Source of the DNA: Novosphingobium sp. FSW06-99
Lineage (GTDB): Bacteria > Pseudomonadota > Alphaproteobacteria > Sphingomonadales > Sphingomonadaceae
Direction of reading: 5' to 3'
Assembly: GCF_001519065.1 (NCBI RefSeq)
Contig: NZ_KQ954252.1
Coordinates: 393,560 to 457,559 of the forward strand
DNA length: 64,000 nucleotides
The translations under genes were made by a program, and so were the position numbers. Position 1 is the stretch's first letter, and the number at the start of each line of letters is the position of its first letter. A model generated the notes under the pieces. That model was not told the origin of the DNA. It saw only the letters and a program-made list of their open reading frames with translations, and did no database searches. Positions 9,191 to 18,752 of the stretch are shown in pieces.

Positions 9191-11707
9191 ATGCGATTCT
9201 CACCGTGGCTTCAGACATCATGCCTATCACTCACCGCCGGGCTGACGCTTGCGGCGACGCCGGTGCTGGCGCAGCAGACGCCTTCGCCCAATCCGGCCGA
9301 GGATATCATCGTTACCGCGCGGCGCCAGAAAGAGCGTCTGCAGGATGTGCCCGCATCGGTTACCGTGCTGACCGCAAGCGAACTGGCCAACACCGGGGCC
9401 AAGCGGGCCGAGGATTTCACCCAGTTGACGCCGGGGGTGACGATCGTCACCGGCACGGCCGAGGCGGGCGACACCCAGATCAACATTCGCGGCATGAACG
9501 GTGCGCGCGATGCCGAAAGCTCGGTCGCGCTGGTGATCGACGGCATTCTCAAGACCAATGTCGCCGATCTCAACCAGGATCAGGGCACGCTGAGCCAGGT
9601 GGAAATTCTCAAAGGTCCGCAAGGCGCGCTCTATGGTCGCAACGCGGCGGCAGGTGCGATCGTGGTGCAGACGATCATGCCGACCGAGGTGACCACCGCG
9701 GCGTTCGATGCGTCTTATGGCATGTACAACACCACCGATGCCAAGGCGCATGTGGCAGGCCCGCTGACCGACCGGATCGGCTATGTCGTCTCGGCCTCGT
9801 TCTTCAACACCGATGGCTTCTATCACAATGAATACACGGGCAATTCAAAGACCGTGGATGAAAAGCGCAACTGGTCGGTCGACGGACGGCTGGTCTATGG
9901 CAAGGGCACTGACACCCAGCTCGATTTCAAGATGCGCTATGCCGAATTCCACGGCGCCTCGCTGCCGTTCAACGCCGCCTTCGCGCTGCCCGGTTTTGCC
10001 GCCTTCAACCCCACATTCGACGAGGATGTGAACCAGCATCCGTTCCATTTCTACAGCAATATCAAACCGACCAACGACCAGTACAGCTTTGACACCTCGC
10101 TCAAGCTTGATCAGCGGCTGACCGACACGATGAAACTGGTCGGCTGGGTGATGTTTTCCAACGTCGATCAAAGCCTGGAGGCCGACGGCACTTCGGCCGA
10201 TTTCGGCCGATTCCTCAGCGCGGCGAACCCGGCGGCGCAACCGGCAGTAACGGCGTGCTTCACCTCGACTGCCGCACTGACCGGCTATCCGGTCAATTCG
10301 CCGGGCTTTGTCGGACCGACCCCGGTTCCGTTCCTGTTCGCCCCGACCACCGGATCGACGTTTGGCCCCTATAGCCCGACGACATGCGACGGCACGCAGT
10401 ACCAGATCCGCCGCCAGCACGACATCAGCACCGAATGGCGGCTGGAATCGACCGGCAACGGACCGCTGAGCTGGCAGGTCGGCGCCTATTACCTGCATAT
10501 CGCGCGCACCGTCGGGGTCAGCCTGGGCGGAGATGAAGGGCAGGGCATCCTGCCCAATCTGTACAACGCGCCCGATACCACCAACCCGACCACGCTGCTG
10601 CTGGCCGATCAGTTCGGCACCAATGTCTATGCCGGGTTCGCCTCGCTGGAATACAAGCCCACGCCGCAATTCACCGGCGGGCTGGCGCTGCGTTATGACA
10701 GCGAAAGCCGCAGCGCCGATCCGATCGTGCCGAACGTGGCCGATCCGTTCACTGGCGGGCCGATCAATCCGGGGCAGGCCTATGGCCCGCTGACCCCCGA
10801 ACACGCGACATTCGGCCAGTGGGAGCCCAAAGTCACGCTGAGCTGGAAACCGACCGAGACGGTCAACGTCTATGGCGACTGGGGCATCGGGTTCAAATCG
10901 GGCGGGTTCAACAACCAGGGCTCGGCGGCGCTGATCCAGACCAATTTCGTCGACACGATCGGCGCCGACGTGCACATTTCGGATGAATACAACAAAGAAT
11001 GGTCGAGCGCGTTCGAGGCGGGGATCAAGGGGCAGTTGCTCGACAATCTGGTCTCGTTCGATCTGGCGGGCTTTTACACCCAGGTCCACAACATGCAGTT
11101 CTTCGAATTTTTCGTCGGCAGTTTCGGCCTGCTGCGGGTGGTGTCGAACATCGATCTGGTCGATCTGGGCGGCGCGGAATTCAACCTCAACGTCAAACCG
11201 GCCAAGGGGATCAAGCTGTTCGGTTCGTTCAACTATACCGACAGCTCGATCAAGCGGAACAGCGCGCGACCTGAAACGGTGGGCAACGAATCGCCCTATA
11301 CCGCCAAATACACGCTCAATCTGGGGGCCGAGGGCGAACATGCGGTGGCCGCATCGACCAGCGTCTATGCCCGGCTCGACTATCGCCTGACCGGGCCGAC
11401 CTGGTTCAGCACGGTACAGAACAACACCGTTCCCACGCTGTTTTCAGGGTTGCTGCCCATTTCGGCGCTCGCGCTGCCGGCATCGGTGGGCAATGCCAAT
11501 TTCAGCAAGGCGCGGCGCGATGCGTTCGGCATCGTCAACTTGCGCGCAGGCGTCCATGCCGGGGCCTATACCGTGTCGGTGTTTGCCAACAACCTGCTCG
11601 ACAAACAGTACCTGAGCGAGGTGATCCCGGCGGTCGAATTCGGCGGCTCGTTCGTCTCGCCCGGCAGTCGCCGGCTGGTCGGCGTGGAATTGGGGGCAAA
11701 ATTCTGA
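9191..11707 (+). CDS. TonB-dependent outer membrane receptor
   Basis: An 838-residue TonB-dependent receptor. A signal peptide ends at about residue 30 (VLAQQT), followed by the TonB-box region EDIIVTARRQKERLQDVPASVTVLT, a plug domain up to about residue 150 (INIRGMNG, LKGPQGALYGRNAAAGAI), and a 22-strand-type barrel ending in a terminal Phe (LVGVELGAKF). GGGAGG lies 6 bases before the ATG. This subfamily is the long sphingomonad type used for uptake of diverse organic compounds rather than only siderophores. Its divergence from the hydantoinase/CoA operon over a shared operator suggests that it imports the substrate of that pathway. Confidence 0.9.
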   Translation: MRFSPWLQTSCLSLTAGLTLAATPVLAQQTPSPNPAEDIIVTARRQKERLQDVPASVTVLTASELANTGAKRAEDFTQLTPGVTIVTGTAEAGDTQINIRGMNGARDAESSVALVIDGILKTNVADLNQDQGTLSQVEILKGPQGALYGRNAAAGAIVVQTIMPTEVTTAAFDASYGMYNTTDAKAHVAGPLTDRIGYVVSASFFNTDGFYHNEYTGNSKTVDEKRNWSVDGRLVYGKGTDTQLDFKMRYAEFHGASLPFNAAFALPGFAAFNPTFDEDVNQHPFHFYSNIKPTNDQYSFDTSLKLDQRLTDTMKLVGWVMFSNVDQSLEADGTSADFGRFLSAANPAAQPAVTACFTSTAALTGYPVNSPGFVGPTPVPFLFAPTTGSTFGPYSPTTCDGTQYQIRRQHDISTEWRLESTGNGPLSWQVGAYYLHIARTVGVSLGGDEGQGILPNLYNAPDTTNPTTLLLADQFGTNVYAGFASLEYKPTPQFTGGLALRYDSESRSADPIVPNVADPFTGGPINPGQAYGPLTPEHATFGQWEPKVTLSWKPTETVNVYGDWGIGFKSGGFNNQGSAALIQTNFVDTIGADVHISDEYNKEWSSAFEAGIKGQLLDNLVSFDLAGFYTQVHNMQFFEFFVGSFGLLRVVSNIDLVDLGGAEFNLNVKPAKGIKLFGSFNYTDSSIKRNSARPETVGNESPYTAKYTLNLGAEGEHAVAASTSVYARLDYRLTGPTWFSTVQNNTVPTLFSGLLPISALALPASVGNANFSKARRDAFGIVNLRAGVHAGAYTVSVFANNLLDKQYLSEVIPAVEFGGSFVSPGSRRLVGVELGAKF

Positions 11708-11713
11708 TCGCGG

Positions 11714-12679
11714 CTATGCCCGCCGGGTTGCCAGGGCCCGGCTGGCGACGGCGGCGATCCACCGGGCGGTCGCCAGCGGCTGGGTGAACGGCAGCATATG
11801 GCCGCCGTCGACCAGCGTCAGGTCGGCCCCCGGAACCTGCTCGACGAACTGCTGCCCATGCAGGGCGGGGGGAAGAATGCGGTCGCCACGGCCAAACAGC
11901 ACGTGGACGGGGCGCTCGATCGCGGCATAGCCCGCCTCGATCGCGGCCATCGCGGCGGGCACGGCCTGGATGTCGCGCGAGGCGCGATCGAATGTCTGCG
12001 GGCGATAGAGCAGCGCGCCGCCGCCCAGCGTGGCATAGTCATCGGGCATCGGGTCGGGATCGAACACCACCGATCGCGATGACTTGCCCATCAGGCGCCC
12101 GGCCGGGCCGACCACCAGCCAGCCGATCAGCGCACGCGCCACGGCCGAGCGGATCGTCAGGATGCGCAATGCCGATGGCGCATCGCGCCGCTGGCGGGTG
12201 AGCGGGGCAACCAGCGCCAGCCCGGCCACCAGATCGGGCCGCGCCTCGACCAGCGCCAGCGACAGGGCCCCGCCGAGCGAATGGCCAACCAGCATGACCG
12301 GTCCGGTTTCCAGCCGGACGAGCAGCGCCGCGACCATCGCCGCCTGGGCGTGCAGATCGGGATGTTGTCCACGCACGGTCGAATAGCCGCAGCCCGGACG
12401 ATCGATCGCAATCACACGGAAGGTTCGCGCCAGATGCTCGACCAGCGCCGGGGCGAAATTGCGCAATTGTCCGCCTAGCCCATGGATCAGCACGATCGCC
12501 GACCCACTGCCCTGATCGGTATAGTGCAGTCGTGCGCCGGGGACATCGCAGAACCGCCCGATCGGCGGTGCCAGCCGCTCGGCGCGACGGGTGGCCATGA
12601 GCGTGACCAGCGCCGACGCGCCGGCGAGGCCGGACAAGGCCGCAGCGATATCGCCAAGAATTTCCGGGGTCCCGGGCAT
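11714..12679 (-). CDS. Alpha/beta-fold hydrolase
   Basis: A 321-residue alpha/beta hydrolase. A hydrophobic N-terminal stretch (residues about 10-28) may anchor or export it. The oxyanion region LIHGLGGQ, the DRPGCGYS turn, the nucleophile elbow GHSLGG, and a C-terminal aspartate and histidine (FGRGDRILPP, DGGHMLPF) complete the catalytic set. It resembles lipases and haloperoxidase-like esterases. It is the last gene of a four-gene operon, 15 bp after the SGNH hydrolase gene, and converges on the TonB receptor gene with 6 bp between stops. Likely role: removal of acyl groups from the glycoside handled by this locus; the substrate is unknown. Confidence 0.82.
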   Translation of the reverse strand: MPGTPEILGDIAAALSGLAGASALVTLMATRRAERLAPPIGRFCDVPGARLHYTDQGSGSAIVLIHGLGGQLRNFAPALVEHLARTFRVIAIDRPGCGYSTVRGQHPDLHAQAAMVAALLVRLETGPVMLVGHSLGGALSLALVEARPDLVAGLALVAPLTRQRRDAPSALRILTIRSAVARALIGWLVVGPAGRLMGKSSRSVVFDPDPMPDDYATLGGGALLYRPQTFDRASRDIQAVPAAMAAIEAGYAAIERPVHVLFGRGDRILPPALHGQQFVEQVPGADLTLVDGGHMLPFTQPLATARWIAAVASRALATRRA

Positions 12680-12694
12680 TACCGCGCCTGGCGT

Positions 12695-13576
12695 TCAACG
12701 GGCATTGATCGGTCCCATCTGCAGTTCGATGGCGGTGGCTGCGGCCCGCATACCGGCTGCGGTGGGATGAAACGGCGCGGCTAGGGCGCCGGTCGGCGAC
12801 GCGCCATTGACCCAGGGATCGGACGAACAGGCATCATGGCCGTGTCCCAGGCGATCGAGATCAACAAACGTTGCACCTGCCGCGTGGGCCGCATCGCGCG
12901 TGATCTGGCCCAGCCGCGCCGCCAGATGGCGCGCGCGATCGGCCGCGCCAGCATCCATGCCGAGCGCAGGGCAGGTGCCGCTGTCGGGCAACAGGCGGAA
13001 ATAGCCCACGAACACCAGCCGGGCCTGCGGCGCGCGACGATGCACGTCCGCCGCGATCAGCCGCAAATTGGTCCGCGCCGCGTCAAGCCCGGTGGATACT
13101 TGCGCCTCGGGCCAGACCCTGCACCCGACAACCATGCGAAACAGCAGGCCGCGCCGCGTGCAGGCGGCGCTGACCAGATTTTCGGCAAAGTGGGCGTCGT
13201 TGCCACCGATCGTGACCGTCACCAGCCGGGTTTGCGGGCCGATCGCTTCGATCTGCGCGGGTTGGAAATATTGCCCGCCATAGAGCACGTGGCGCGTGGT
13301 TGCGCCCGAACACGTGCGGTCGACCAGCGACAGAGCGCGATCGCGCGCGATCAGGTGGGCATAGTTTCGCTGCGATTGCGCGCACAGCAGCGGGCTGCGC
13401 GCCTCGCGCGGAAAAATGCCCGGCCCGGCGCCAAACGAGCTGCCCAGCGCGACATAGTCGGCTCGCCCGCGCCAGGGATGGGTGCCTTCAAACCACACCA
13501 CGGCGAACAGGCCGATCGCCGCCAACGCGATCAGCCCGCCGAGGCCCGCCAGCACTCTGGCCCACCATCTAGACAC
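12695..13576 (-). CDS. SGNH/GDSL-type esterase
   Basis: A 293-residue SGNH hydrolase with one N-terminal membrane helix (residues about 8-28). Block I is YVALGSSFGAGPGI, with the nucleophile serine in GSS. TVTIGGNDAHF gives the GND block, and HPTAAGM near the C-terminus holds the catalytic His. CAQSQRNYAHLIARD and CSGATTRHVL are typical of SGNH lipases. The start is a GTG at 13576 that overlaps the last codons of the glycosidase gene by 8 bp. Upstream in-frame codons exist, but they lie wholly inside the glycosidase gene and encode no hydrolase sequence. It probably de-esterifies the glycoside in the periplasm. Confidence 0.8.
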   Translation of the reverse strand: MSRWWARVLAGLGGLIALAAIGLFAVVWFEGTHPWRGRADYVALGSSFGAGPGIFPREARSPLLCAQSQRNYAHLIARDRALSLVDRTCSGATTRHVLYGGQYFQPAQIEAIGPQTRLVTVTIGGNDAHFAENLVSAACTRRGLLFRMVVGCRVWPEAQVSTGLDAARTNLRLIAADVHRRAPQARLVFVGYFRLLPDSGTCPALGMDAGAADRARHLAARLGQITRDAAHAAGATFVDLDRLGHGHDACSSDPWVNGASPTGALAAPFHPTAAGMRAAATAIELQMGPINAR

Positions 13577-14918
13577 GATTGGCGTGGGCCCGTGCCCCCA
13601 GAAACTGCGCGCTGGGCTTGGGCTGTCGGGCAAAGCTGGCGCGATCGACCGCGACCAGCCCGAAATGCTGGCCATAGCCGCTGGTCCATTCAAAATTGTC
13701 GAGCAACGACCAGTGGATATAGCTGCGCACGTCGATCCCCTCATCCAGACAGGCGCGCACGTCATCGAGCGCGGCGGCGATGAAGGCGACGCGGCGGCTG
13801 TCATCATTGGTGGCAATGCCGTTTTCGGTGACATAGATCGGCTTGCCGGTCATGCGCGCCATGAACCGGATCGTCTCGCCCAGCGCCTGCGGATAGAATT
13901 CATAGCCTGCGGCGGTCATTTCCGCCCCTTCGGGCGGGGGCAGCGCTCCGCTCGCACCGACCCGGATGCGCGTATAAGTCTGCACACCGACGAAATCGGC
14001 GGTTTTGGCCACATCGAGCCACGGGCCGTACAGCGCATGCGTTACCAGATCGGCCAGATTGGGTGTGCCCACCCCCTGCACCGATTGTGTCGTCAGCGTC
14101 AGGCCGACCGGCAGATCGCTGCGCACCGCCTTGATCGCCTGCACCGCCCTGGTGTGTGCATCGACCAGCACCGGCAGCGTGCGATCGGGATCGGCAAACA
14201 GCAGGCTGGAAAAACGCGCCGAGCCGGTGGCGCGGGCCGCCGCCGCGATCATCGCCGCCACCGCTTCGTGCCGCCCCGGCGGATGCGGCATCATGCGCAA
14301 CAGCAGCGGAATGTTGGCTTCGTTGAACGTGGTGGCATAGGCCATCAGGGCGCCCAGATGGCGCGCCACCGTGTCGGCAAAACGCGCAAACAGGTCGGCC
14401 GCGTCGGGCATCTCGAACCCGCCCCGCGCGGCAAACCAGCGCGGCACACTGAAATGGTTGAAGGTGACCATCGGCGCCAGGCCATGGGCGTGGCAGCATT
14501 CGAGCACGCGGGCATAGTGATCGAGTTCGGCGCGCGAAAAGCGGCCCGGTTCGGGTTCGATCCGCGCCCATTCGATGCCGATGCGATGGGTGTTGAAACC
14601 CAACCCGGCGGCCAGCGCGATGTCCTCCTTATAGCGGTGATAGCTGTCGCAGGCATCGGCAGAGGGTTGCGCAAACACTGTTTCGGGCAGGTTTTCCAGC
14701 AGCCAGGCGTCGGAATTGACATTGTTGCCTTCGCTCTGGTGCGCCGAAATGGCGGTGCCCCACAAAAACCCCGGCGGGCCGGAGCGCGCGCGCGCAAGGG
14801 CCGCATCGGCGGCGACGGGGATGGTCGCGCCCAGCGCCGCCGCTCCGCTCAGAGCAATTGCATCGCGTCGAGACATTCGGGTGCTCCGTGGTGGTGTGTC
14901 AGGCATGGCGGTGGTCAT
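13569..14918 (-). CDS. Glycoside hydrolase family 1 beta-glycosidase, Tat-type signal
   Basis: A 449-residue family 1 beta-glycosidase. The N-terminus has a twin-arginine-like signal (MSRRDAIALSGAAALG), so the folded enzyme is probably exported to the periplasm. The TIM barrel starts with FLWGTAISAHQSEG. The acid/base glutamate is Glu200 in TFNEAN and the nucleophile is Glu365 in YVTENG; the C-terminal SLLDNFEW motif is also present. The start overlaps the stop of the TonB receptor gene as TGATG. It likely releases the aglycone or glucose from a beta-glycoside imported by that receptor. Many relatives are cytoplasmic, so the Tat signal is notable. Confidence 0.88.
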   Translation of the reverse strand: MTTAMPDTPPRSTRMSRRDAIALSGAAALGATIPVAADAALARARSGPPGFLWGTAISAHQSEGNNVNSDAWLLENLPETVFAQPSADACDSYHRYKEDIALAAGLGFNTHRIGIEWARIEPEPGRFSRAELDHYARVLECCHAHGLAPMVTFNHFSVPRWFAARGGFEMPDAADLFARFADTVARHLGALMAYATTFNEANIPLLLRMMPHPPGRHEAVAAMIAAAARATGSARFSSLLFADPDRTLPVLVDAHTRAVQAIKAVRSDLPVGLTLTTQSVQGVGTPNLADLVTHALYGPWLDVAKTADFVGVQTYTRIRVGASGALPPPEGAEMTAAGYEFYPQALGETIRFMARMTGKPIYVTENGIATNDDSRRVAFIAAALDDVRACLDEGIDVRSYIHWSLLDNFEWTSGYGQHFGLVAVDRASFARQPKPSAQFLGARAHANRV

Positions 14919-17239
14919 CAGAAGTGCCAGTCGAGCGTGGCGCCGAACCGGCGAAACGCGGCGTCGGGCAGGACTTGCGAATAGCCCCCGGTGTCGAAAA
15001 AGCTGGAGAAGATCTGCGCGGCAAAGCGCTTGTCGAACAGGTTGCGGACAAACAGGCCAAGGCGGAGGTGGTCTGCCGTGTCGCCGATGCCGATGCTGGC
15101 ATTGACCAGGCTGTATCCGGCCTGGATCGTGCCGGGATCGCCCACGCCGAATTGCACGCTGCTGCGCGCGGACCAGTCGATACCGGCATGGGCGGCCAGG
15201 TCGTGGCCGATCTCGGTGCGATAGCCCAGCGATCCGGTTTCCGACCAGCGCGGCGCATTGGTCAATCGGTCGCCCGCGGCATTGAAGGTCGGGCCGGGCA
15301 AGTTGCACCCTTGCGCCAGGGTCTGGCCGGCATAGCAGGGCGGATCATAATTGGTGTAGTGCGCGTCGTTATAGGTCACCCCGCCGGTCAGCGTCAGGCC
15401 GGGCAGCGGCCGCGCGGTGGCCTGTGCCTCCACCCCTTGCGCGCGCAATCCGCCGGCGTTGCCGGTGCGGAACGCGCCGGTCGGGCCGAGCGAAGGATCG
15501 AACACTTCGGTCTGGAAATCGCTGAACTTGCTGTGGAACAGCGCCAGATCGAGCGTAAGCCTGCGATCGAACAACGCGGCCTTGATACCCAGTTCGACCG
15601 AAACCACGGTTTCGGGATTGATCTGGAAGACATAGCCGCTGACGGTGGAAACCGCCGCGCCCTTGTACCCGCGCGATGCCGTGGCATAGGCCATCGTGTG
15701 CGGCGCCAGATCATATTCGACGCCGGTGCGCCCCGACCAGTCGCCATGATCGCGGCTGCCACCGCTGACCAAGGACGGCGGCACATAGGCCAGACACCCC
15801 GGCACGCCGCCGGTCAGCAGCGCGGCGGGAGAGCAGACCCCGGCCAGCGGCGAGACAAAGAACGACGACGTCAGGTCATCGACGGTATAGCGCGCCCCGG
15901 CGATCACGCGGAACCGGTCGGCCAGATGGACCGTGGTCTGACCGAAGGCGGCATAGCTGCGGCTGGTCACCGCATAGTTGGACAAGCCGCCGACCGTAGA
16001 CAGCCGCAGCGCAAACCCGTTGGGCAGATAGCCCAAACCGCCCGACTGATCCTGCTGCGCGGTGGTGCCCTGTTCGAAGTAATAGAGCCCGAACACCGGA
16101 TCGAACACGTGCCCGGTCGGCAGGCTGAGCCGCAACTCCTGCGAAAACTGGTGTGCCTCAAGGTCAGAGGTGTTGTGGTTGAGCACGGTCAGCGGGGTTT
16201 CGTCCGCTTCGAGATTGCTGTCGCGTTCGAGATGGCGATACGCGGTTACCGAGGTCATCGTTGCCTCGCCCAGCCGGTAATCGACCGTGATCTGGCCGCC
16301 CCATGATCGCGTGTGGAGATAGTTGTCGGTGCCGATCGCGGCGACATCGTTGTCGGGGCCGGGCACCACGCCCAGCGCGGTCAGTGTCGTGCGCACGAAC
16401 TGGTTGCCGACGGCGGGCGCGTAAGTGCCCTGGCCAAAGCTGCGCACGGTCCACACGCCCGGATCGCCTTCGCCATATTGCATGTCGGCGATGGCATAGA
16501 TCGTCAGGCGATCGTTGGGTTCCCACAAGGCCTTGGCCTTGAACGCCTGATCGTTGGTCGCGGCGACGGTGCCGGGGCCGAGTGTGCGCAGCGGCGAATT
16601 CTGCATGTGGTATCCCGCCGACAGGCGTAGCGCAAAGCGGTCGCCGACGGGAATGTTGATGATGTCATAGACTTCGACCTGATCGCGGCTGCCGACTTGC
16701 AGATGCGCCTCGTCGGACAGCACGTTCAATTCCGGGCGATGCGTGGTGATCGAGATCAGCCCTGCCGTGGTGTTCTTGCCGAACAGCGTGCCTTGCGGCC
16801 CGTGCAGCACTTCGACACGATCGACATCCGACAGGATCGACAGGACATTGACGCGGGGCAGGGTGATGTTGACATCATCGAGCGCCAGGCCAACCGCCTG
16901 TTCCACCGAATAATCGAACGAATTGGTGCCGATGCCACGGATCGAAAAGGTCGGCTCGGCGGGTGTTTCGGTAAATTGCACGCTCGATGCGAACTGGCGG
17001 ATGTCCGACAATTGGGTCGCCGCGCTGTTGCGCAGGGTCTTGCCCGATACGACGTCGATCGCGATCGGCACTTTCTGCACGGATTCGCTGCGCCGCTGTG
17101 CGGTCACGATGATGTCGCCGACCGGCGCGGATGCGTCGGTGCTCTGGGCTGGCGCGGCGGGGGTGGTCTGGGCCGACACGGCGGTCGCCAGGCCGAGCGC
17201 GCTTCCTGTGGCGAGCAGGATTTTGACGATTGTCCTCAT
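14918..17239 (-). CDS. TonB-dependent outer membrane receptor
   Basis: A 773-residue TonB-dependent receptor. A signal peptide ends near residue 24 (AVSAQ). The TonB box VGDIIVTAQRRSESVQKVP is followed by the plug (FSIRGIGTNSFDYSVEQAVG, EVLHGPQGTLFGKNTTAG) and the barrel, with the final strand GATLDWHF. GAGAGGAG lies 10-17 bases before the ATG at 17239; upstream in-frame sequence has no receptor features. It heads the operon with the GH1, SGNH and alpha/beta hydrolase genes and diverges from a TetR gene. It likely brings an acylated beta-glycoside across the outer membrane. Confidence 0.9.
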   Translation of the reverse strand: MRTIVKILLATGSALGLATAVSAQTTPAAPAQSTDASAPVGDIIVTAQRRSESVQKVPIAIDVVSGKTLRNSAATQLSDIRQFASSVQFTETPAEPTFSIRGIGTNSFDYSVEQAVGLALDDVNITLPRVNVLSILSDVDRVEVLHGPQGTLFGKNTTAGLISITTHRPELNVLSDEAHLQVGSRDQVEVYDIINIPVGDRFALRLSAGYHMQNSPLRTLGPGTVAATNDQAFKAKALWEPNDRLTIYAIADMQYGEGDPGVWTVRSFGQGTYAPAVGNQFVRTTLTALGVVPGPDNDVAAIGTDNYLHTRSWGGQITVDYRLGEATMTSVTAYRHLERDSNLEADETPLTVLNHNTSDLEAHQFSQELRLSLPTGHVFDPVFGLYYFEQGTTAQQDQSGGLGYLPNGFALRLSTVGGLSNYAVTSRSYAAFGQTTVHLADRFRVIAGARYTVDDLTSSFFVSPLAGVCSPAALLTGGVPGCLAYVPPSLVSGGSRDHGDWSGRTGVEYDLAPHTMAYATASRGYKGAAVSTVSGYVFQINPETVVSVELGIKAALFDRRLTLDLALFHSKFSDFQTEVFDPSLGPTGAFRTGNAGGLRAQGVEAQATARPLPGLTLTGGVTYNDAHYTNYDPPCYAGQTLAQGCNLPGPTFNAAGDRLTNAPRWSETGSLGYRTEIGHDLAAHAGIDWSARSSVQFGVGDPGTIQAGYSLVNASIGIGDTADHLRLGLFVRNLFDKRFAAQIFSSFFDTGGYSQVLPDAAFRRFGATLDWHF

Positions 17240-17265
17240 GGCAAACTGAACTCCTCTCCGCGTCG

Positions 17266-17281
17266 TTCGTTTATAAACGAA
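17266..17281. promoter_or_regulatory. Perfect 16-bp palindrome, candidate TetR operator
   Basis: TTCGTTTATAAACGAA is a perfect 16-bp palindrome 27 bp before the TonB receptor start, in the 165-bp space shared with the divergent TetR gene. A partial second copy of its left half, TTTGTTTAT, follows at about 17293-17301. Size and symmetry fit a TetR dimer site. Its place suggests repression of the receptor/glycosidase operon. Confidence 0.65.
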
Positions 17282-17404
17282 TCGAACGTTCTGTTTGTTT
17301 ATGATGATTGCAGCGGCGGGCGCAACCGGAAATTCGCGTGGGGGCTGGACGGACAGAACGATCGTTCCGTATATGCAGGGTCGGGCACCGGCAAAAGGCA
17401 GCGC

Positions 17405-18043
17405 ATGACACCCATTTCGCAAGGTTCGGCCAATCCGGGAAAACGTCTGCGGCGGTCACAGGCGGAACGACGCGCCGAAACGCGCGATCGGGTGATCCAG
17501 GCGGCGATCGCCAGCCTGTTCCGCAACGGCTACAGTGCCACCTCGATCTCGGTGGTTGCCGCCGATGCCGGGGTCAGCCGGGGCGCCATGACGCACCAGT
17601 TTCCGGCCAAGACCGACCTGATGCTGGCGGTCGTGCGCGCGGTGTTCGACGATGACGGCGCCCTCTACAACGACAGCATCGCCACTTTGTCACCCTATGA
17701 CTGGCTGCTGGCGCTGCCCGAAACGATGTGGCGGGTGATCAGCCGCCCCTCGGGCATCGCGGTGATCGAAATCATGCTGGCCTCGCGTTCGGACCCGGAC
17801 CTTGCCGAAAAGCTGCGCGCGCTGCAGGCGCAGATCGACACCCAGGCCCATGCGTGGAGCGCACAGCGGGTGCGCGATGCGGGCTTTGAGCCGCATCCCG
17901 ATGCCGAGGCGATCCATGATCTGTTTGTCGCCGCGGTGCGCGGGATGGCGCTTAACGCGGTGGTGATGGACAACACCCAAAGCGTGAAGCGTCAGTTGGA
18001 GATCCTGTCGGGGATTATGCGCAGCGTCTATCTGGTCGCATGA
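17405..18043 (+). CDS. TetR family transcriptional regulator
   Basis: A 212-residue TetR regulator. The N-terminal helix-turn-helix spans residues about 25-70, with FRNGYSATSISVVAADAGVSRGAMTHQFPAKTDLML being typical. The C-terminal ligand domain (about 85-205) is helical and contains YDWLLALPETMW. The start at 17405 gives a short basic N-terminal arm (KRLRRSQAERRAETRDRV). It is divergent from the TonB/GH1/esterase operon and is the obvious candidate to bind the 16-bp palindrome between them. Confidence 0.88.
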   Translation: MTPISQGSANPGKRLRRSQAERRAETRDRVIQAAIASLFRNGYSATSISVVAADAGVSRGAMTHQFPAKTDLMLAVVRAVFDDDGALYNDSIATLSPYDWLLALPETMWRVISRPSGIAVIEIMLASRSDPDLAEKLRALQAQIDTQAHAWSAQRVRDAGFEPHPDAEAIHDLFVAAVRGMALNAVVMDNTQSVKRQLEILSGIMRSVYLVA

Positions 18044-18167
18044 TTGCGCAAACAGGACGCCCAACTGATCGATATCAATGATCGCCAGCGATACCGCGGC
18101 CACTGTGCCTGCGCGATGACCCGACGGCGTGGCCGATCCGGGCACTCGGGTACAGGAGGTTGCGGCC

Positions 18168-18629
18168 ATGGTGATGTTTTCGCGATTGGGAATGATCGGC
18201 GCATGCGCGCTGTTGCTGGCCTCGCCTGCCCAGGCGGCGGGTCATGCCACCTCGCACCAGGCGCAGGACTTGCTGGCGACTGCGGTGGCCGAGCTTCAGT
18301 CCGCCGGCTCGCACAAGGCCTTCGCCGAATTCGACGCGGGCAAGGCACCCTACAAGGCGGGCGAACTCTATGTCTTCGTGTTCACGTTGGATGGCGTCTA
18401 TGAAGCGTCGGGCGCCAATCCAAAGCTGGTCGGCACGCGCGCGATCGACATGACCGATGCCGAAGGCAAACCCCTGGTGCGCGAAATGATCAAAGTCGCC
18501 ACCACCACCGGCCAGGGCCGGGTCGACTATGTCTGGCTCAACCGCGCGGACAACCATGTCGAACACAAACGTTCGCTGGTTCAGCGCGTCGGCGATCATA
18601 TCGTCGGGGTCGGCTATTACGCCGGCTGA
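18168..18629 (+). CDS. Secreted single-Cache-domain protein
   Basis: A 153-residue exported protein. The signal peptide is MVMFSRLGMIGACALLLASPAQA, and AGGAGGT lies 8 bases before the ATG. The mature part looks like one Cache type 2 domain: AFAEFDAGKAPYKAGELYVFVFTLDGVYEASGANPKLVG, then GKPLVREMI and GRVDYVWLNRADNHVEHKRSLVQRVGDHIVGVGYY. Free-standing periplasmic Cache proteins bind small organic acids or similar ligands. No transmembrane or signalling domain follows, so it is not a chemoreceptor. It lies at the edge of the alcohol-oxidation island; the ligand is unknown. Confidence 0.75.
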   Translation: MVMFSRLGMIGACALLLASPAQAAGHATSHQAQDLLATAVAELQSAGSHKAFAEFDAGKAPYKAGELYVFVFTLDGVYEASGANPKLVGTRAIDMTDAEGKPLVREMIKVATTTGQGRVDYVWLNRADNHVEHKRSLVQRVGDHIVGVGYYAG

Positions 18630-18752
18630 CCGGCACGCGCGCTTCGGGTCGCAAAATACAACCCCAATGCAAGGGACAAGGGGCAGACTTTAGTGCGATA
18701 GACAGCCCACCGTTCCGGCATAAGTTTGCCCCCGATAACGGGAGGGGGCCAT

